In this document: positions 41,844 through 42,318 of the stretch, one piece after another
How positions within the stretch are numbered: the stretch's first letter is position 1
Layout of the letters: every line of letters starts with the position of its first letter
Assembly (NCBI GenBank): GCA_024274875.1
Contig: JAJSAH010000008.1
Span: 1 to 42,318 of the forward strand
DNA length: 42,318 nt
Source of the DNA: an archaeon
GTDB lineage: Archaea; Micrarchaeota; Micrarchaeia; CAILAH01
Direction of reading: 5' to 3'
The notes under the pieces: model-generated
What the model saw: the letters and a program-made list of their open reading frames with translations, nothing else
The model's database searches: none
Told to the model about the DNA's origin: nothing
Program-made: the position numbers and the translations under genes

Positions 41844-42089
41844 AGCGGGGTAGGGCAGCCTGGAGTGCCCGCCGGGCTCATAACGAGGGCGCTTCCGCCC
41901 CTCGTGCTCCCAGGGAATTTCGCTGACGCGAAATGAAAAAGGGAAACTAACGAGGGCGCTTCCGCCCCTCGTGCTCCCAGGGAATTTCGCTGACGCGAAA
42001 TGAAAAAGGGAAACTAACGAGGGCGCTTCCGCCCCTCAATAATTTTGGGGGACACCCGGAGGCCAGTGGTTCAAATCCACTCCCCGCTA
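41844..42089 (+). tRNA. Initiator tRNA-Met (anticodon CAT) with 171-nt repeat-containing intron
   Basis: Exon 1 is 41844-41882 and exon 2 is 42054-42089. Acceptor AGCGGGG pairs with CCCCGCT, with the A1-T72 pair and discriminator A typical of archaeal initiators. Anticodon stem CCGGG/CCCGG with loop CTCATA + A, and the initiator-type G/C pairs next to the loop. T-arm AGTGG TTCAAAT CCACT. Spliced length is 75 nt. The intron (41883-42053) is at the canonical 37/38 site and is filled mostly by a 67-nt tandem repeat. The exact splice boundaries are inferred by analogy; I did not verify a bulge-helix-bulge fold. Confidence 0.93.
41881..42037 (+). repeat. Tandem repeat, period 67, inside the initiator tRNA-Met intron
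   Basis: Two identical 67-nt units (41881-41947, 41948-42014) and a 23-nt partial unit (42015-42037). Each unit begins TAACGAGGGC, so it carries the anticodon-loop/intron boundary sequence. Each contains two perfect hairpins: GAGGGCG pairing with the CGCCCCTC arm (one extra C), and ATTTCGC/GCGAAAT with a TGAC loop. No open reading frame. Confidence 0.9.
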
Positions 42090-42318
42090 TAAGATATATA
42101 ATTTTACTTTGCTGAGAAGGAATGATTTAGAAAAGGGGAGATACAAAGCATATTAGGGGGGTTGGGTTGAGAAGGGAGGGGGGCAAAGCCCCCAGCCCTC
42201 TGGTGGTTCAAATCCACTCCCCGCTATAAGATATATAATTTTACTTTGCTGAGAACGAATGATTTAGAAAAGGAGAGATACAAAGCGTATTAGGGGGGTT
42301 GGGTTGAGAAGGGAGGGG
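42067..42318 (+). repeat. Direct repeat, period 137, carrying the initiator tRNA-Met 3' end (runs off window)
   Basis: Unit 1 is 42067-42203 and unit 2 is 42204-42318, cut by the window end after 115 nt. Both start with the last 23 nt of the tRNA gene (T-loop, T-stem 3' strand, acceptor 3' strand) and continue with A/T-rich then G-rich sequence. The two copies differ at three positions within the shared 115 nt. Near the end of unit 1 is a strong hairpin GGGGGC-AAA-GCCCCC (about 42179-42193). I see no gene here. Confidence 0.88.

Noticed and set aside
42067-42318. Integrated element bounded by tRNA att sites
   Set aside because: The tRNA 3' fragments are only 137 nt apart and no integrase or cargo gene lies between them. 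The idea is kept only as an alternative if the element continues beyond the window.

Overview
The window is chromosomal DNA of an archaeon. It encodes archaeal-type SMC, Rad50, Cdc48, the archaeal forms of PheS and PheT, ribosomal protein L15e, and two protein subunits of archaeal RNase P. Three of its eight tRNA genes are interrupted at the classic archaeal 37/38 anticodon-loop site, and many genes look leaderless, with an A/T-rich TATA-like box about 25-30 nt before the start codon. Compact overlapping genes, short versions of several proteins and heavily interrupted tRNAs suggest a small-genome DPANN-type lineage (Micrarchaeota-like). That placement is inference.

Layout. 1-4092: smc (5' end cut by the window) and an M24 metallopeptidase. 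4095-5378: two unrecognised genes on the minus strand. 5579-8769: cdc48, a small membrane protein and a site-2-protease-like M50 peptidase. 8780-11157: a zinc ribbon, a DUF4139-like secreted protein and a metallo-beta-lactamase-fold hydrolase, minus strand. 11197-18543: a dense plus-strand run with a surface-protein candidate, pheS, pheT, a HEAT-repeat membrane protein, cysS and glyA. 18528-21923: minus strand, with an unknown gene, rnp2-rnp3-rpl15e, tRNA-Leu(CAG), dodecin, tRNA-Lys(CTT) and a PHP phosphoesterase. 21984-25694: a GlcNAc-1-phosphate-transferase-like enzyme and rad50. 25719-30125: tRNA-Leu(TAG), nth, two unknowns, tRNA-Gln(TTG), a GT2 glycosyltransferase, an E1-like protein and a 2Fe-2S ferredoxin. 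30171-30438: tRNA-Thr(TGT) followed by tandem repeats that re-copy its 3' end. 30455-33069: a RelA/SpoT-type HD hydrolase, a ferritin-like protein and a malate/lactate dehydrogenase. 33053-36934: a CorA-like protein, a three-gene nucleotide-sugar operon and a small membrane protein. 36986-38261: an MFS-like transporter and a 40-residue membrane protein. 38273-38420: elongator tRNA-Met with two introns. 38487-41801: a 607-residue unknown protein with peptidoglycan-binding-like motifs, then four pilin-like genes. 41844-42318: initiator tRNA-Met with a repeat-filled intron, followed by a second tandem repeat that re-copies its 3' end.

The most unusual signal is the repeated association of tRNA genes with tandem, hairpin-rich repeats whose units carry a piece of the tRNA itself: period 78 after tRNA-Thr, period 67 inside the initiator tRNA-Met intron, and period 137 after initiator tRNA-Met. 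The architecture resembles the tyrT distal repeats of Escherichia coli, but the sequences differ and the host is an archaeon. Other notable items are a T-loop intron in elongator tRNA-Met, a ribbon-helix-helix/nucleotidyltransferase fusion preceded by a 13-bp palindrome, an ATG-TAA start-stop in frame ahead of the HEAT-repeat gene, and a stand-alone RSH-type HD hydrolase.

Functionally the window is mostly core housekeeping (translation, tRNA and RNase P, chromosome maintenance, repair, proteostasis). It also holds a surface-glycan module: lipid-linked sugar transferase, GT2, two sugar nucleotidyltransferases and UDP-GlcNAc 2-epimerase. A small pilus-like surface operon completes it.
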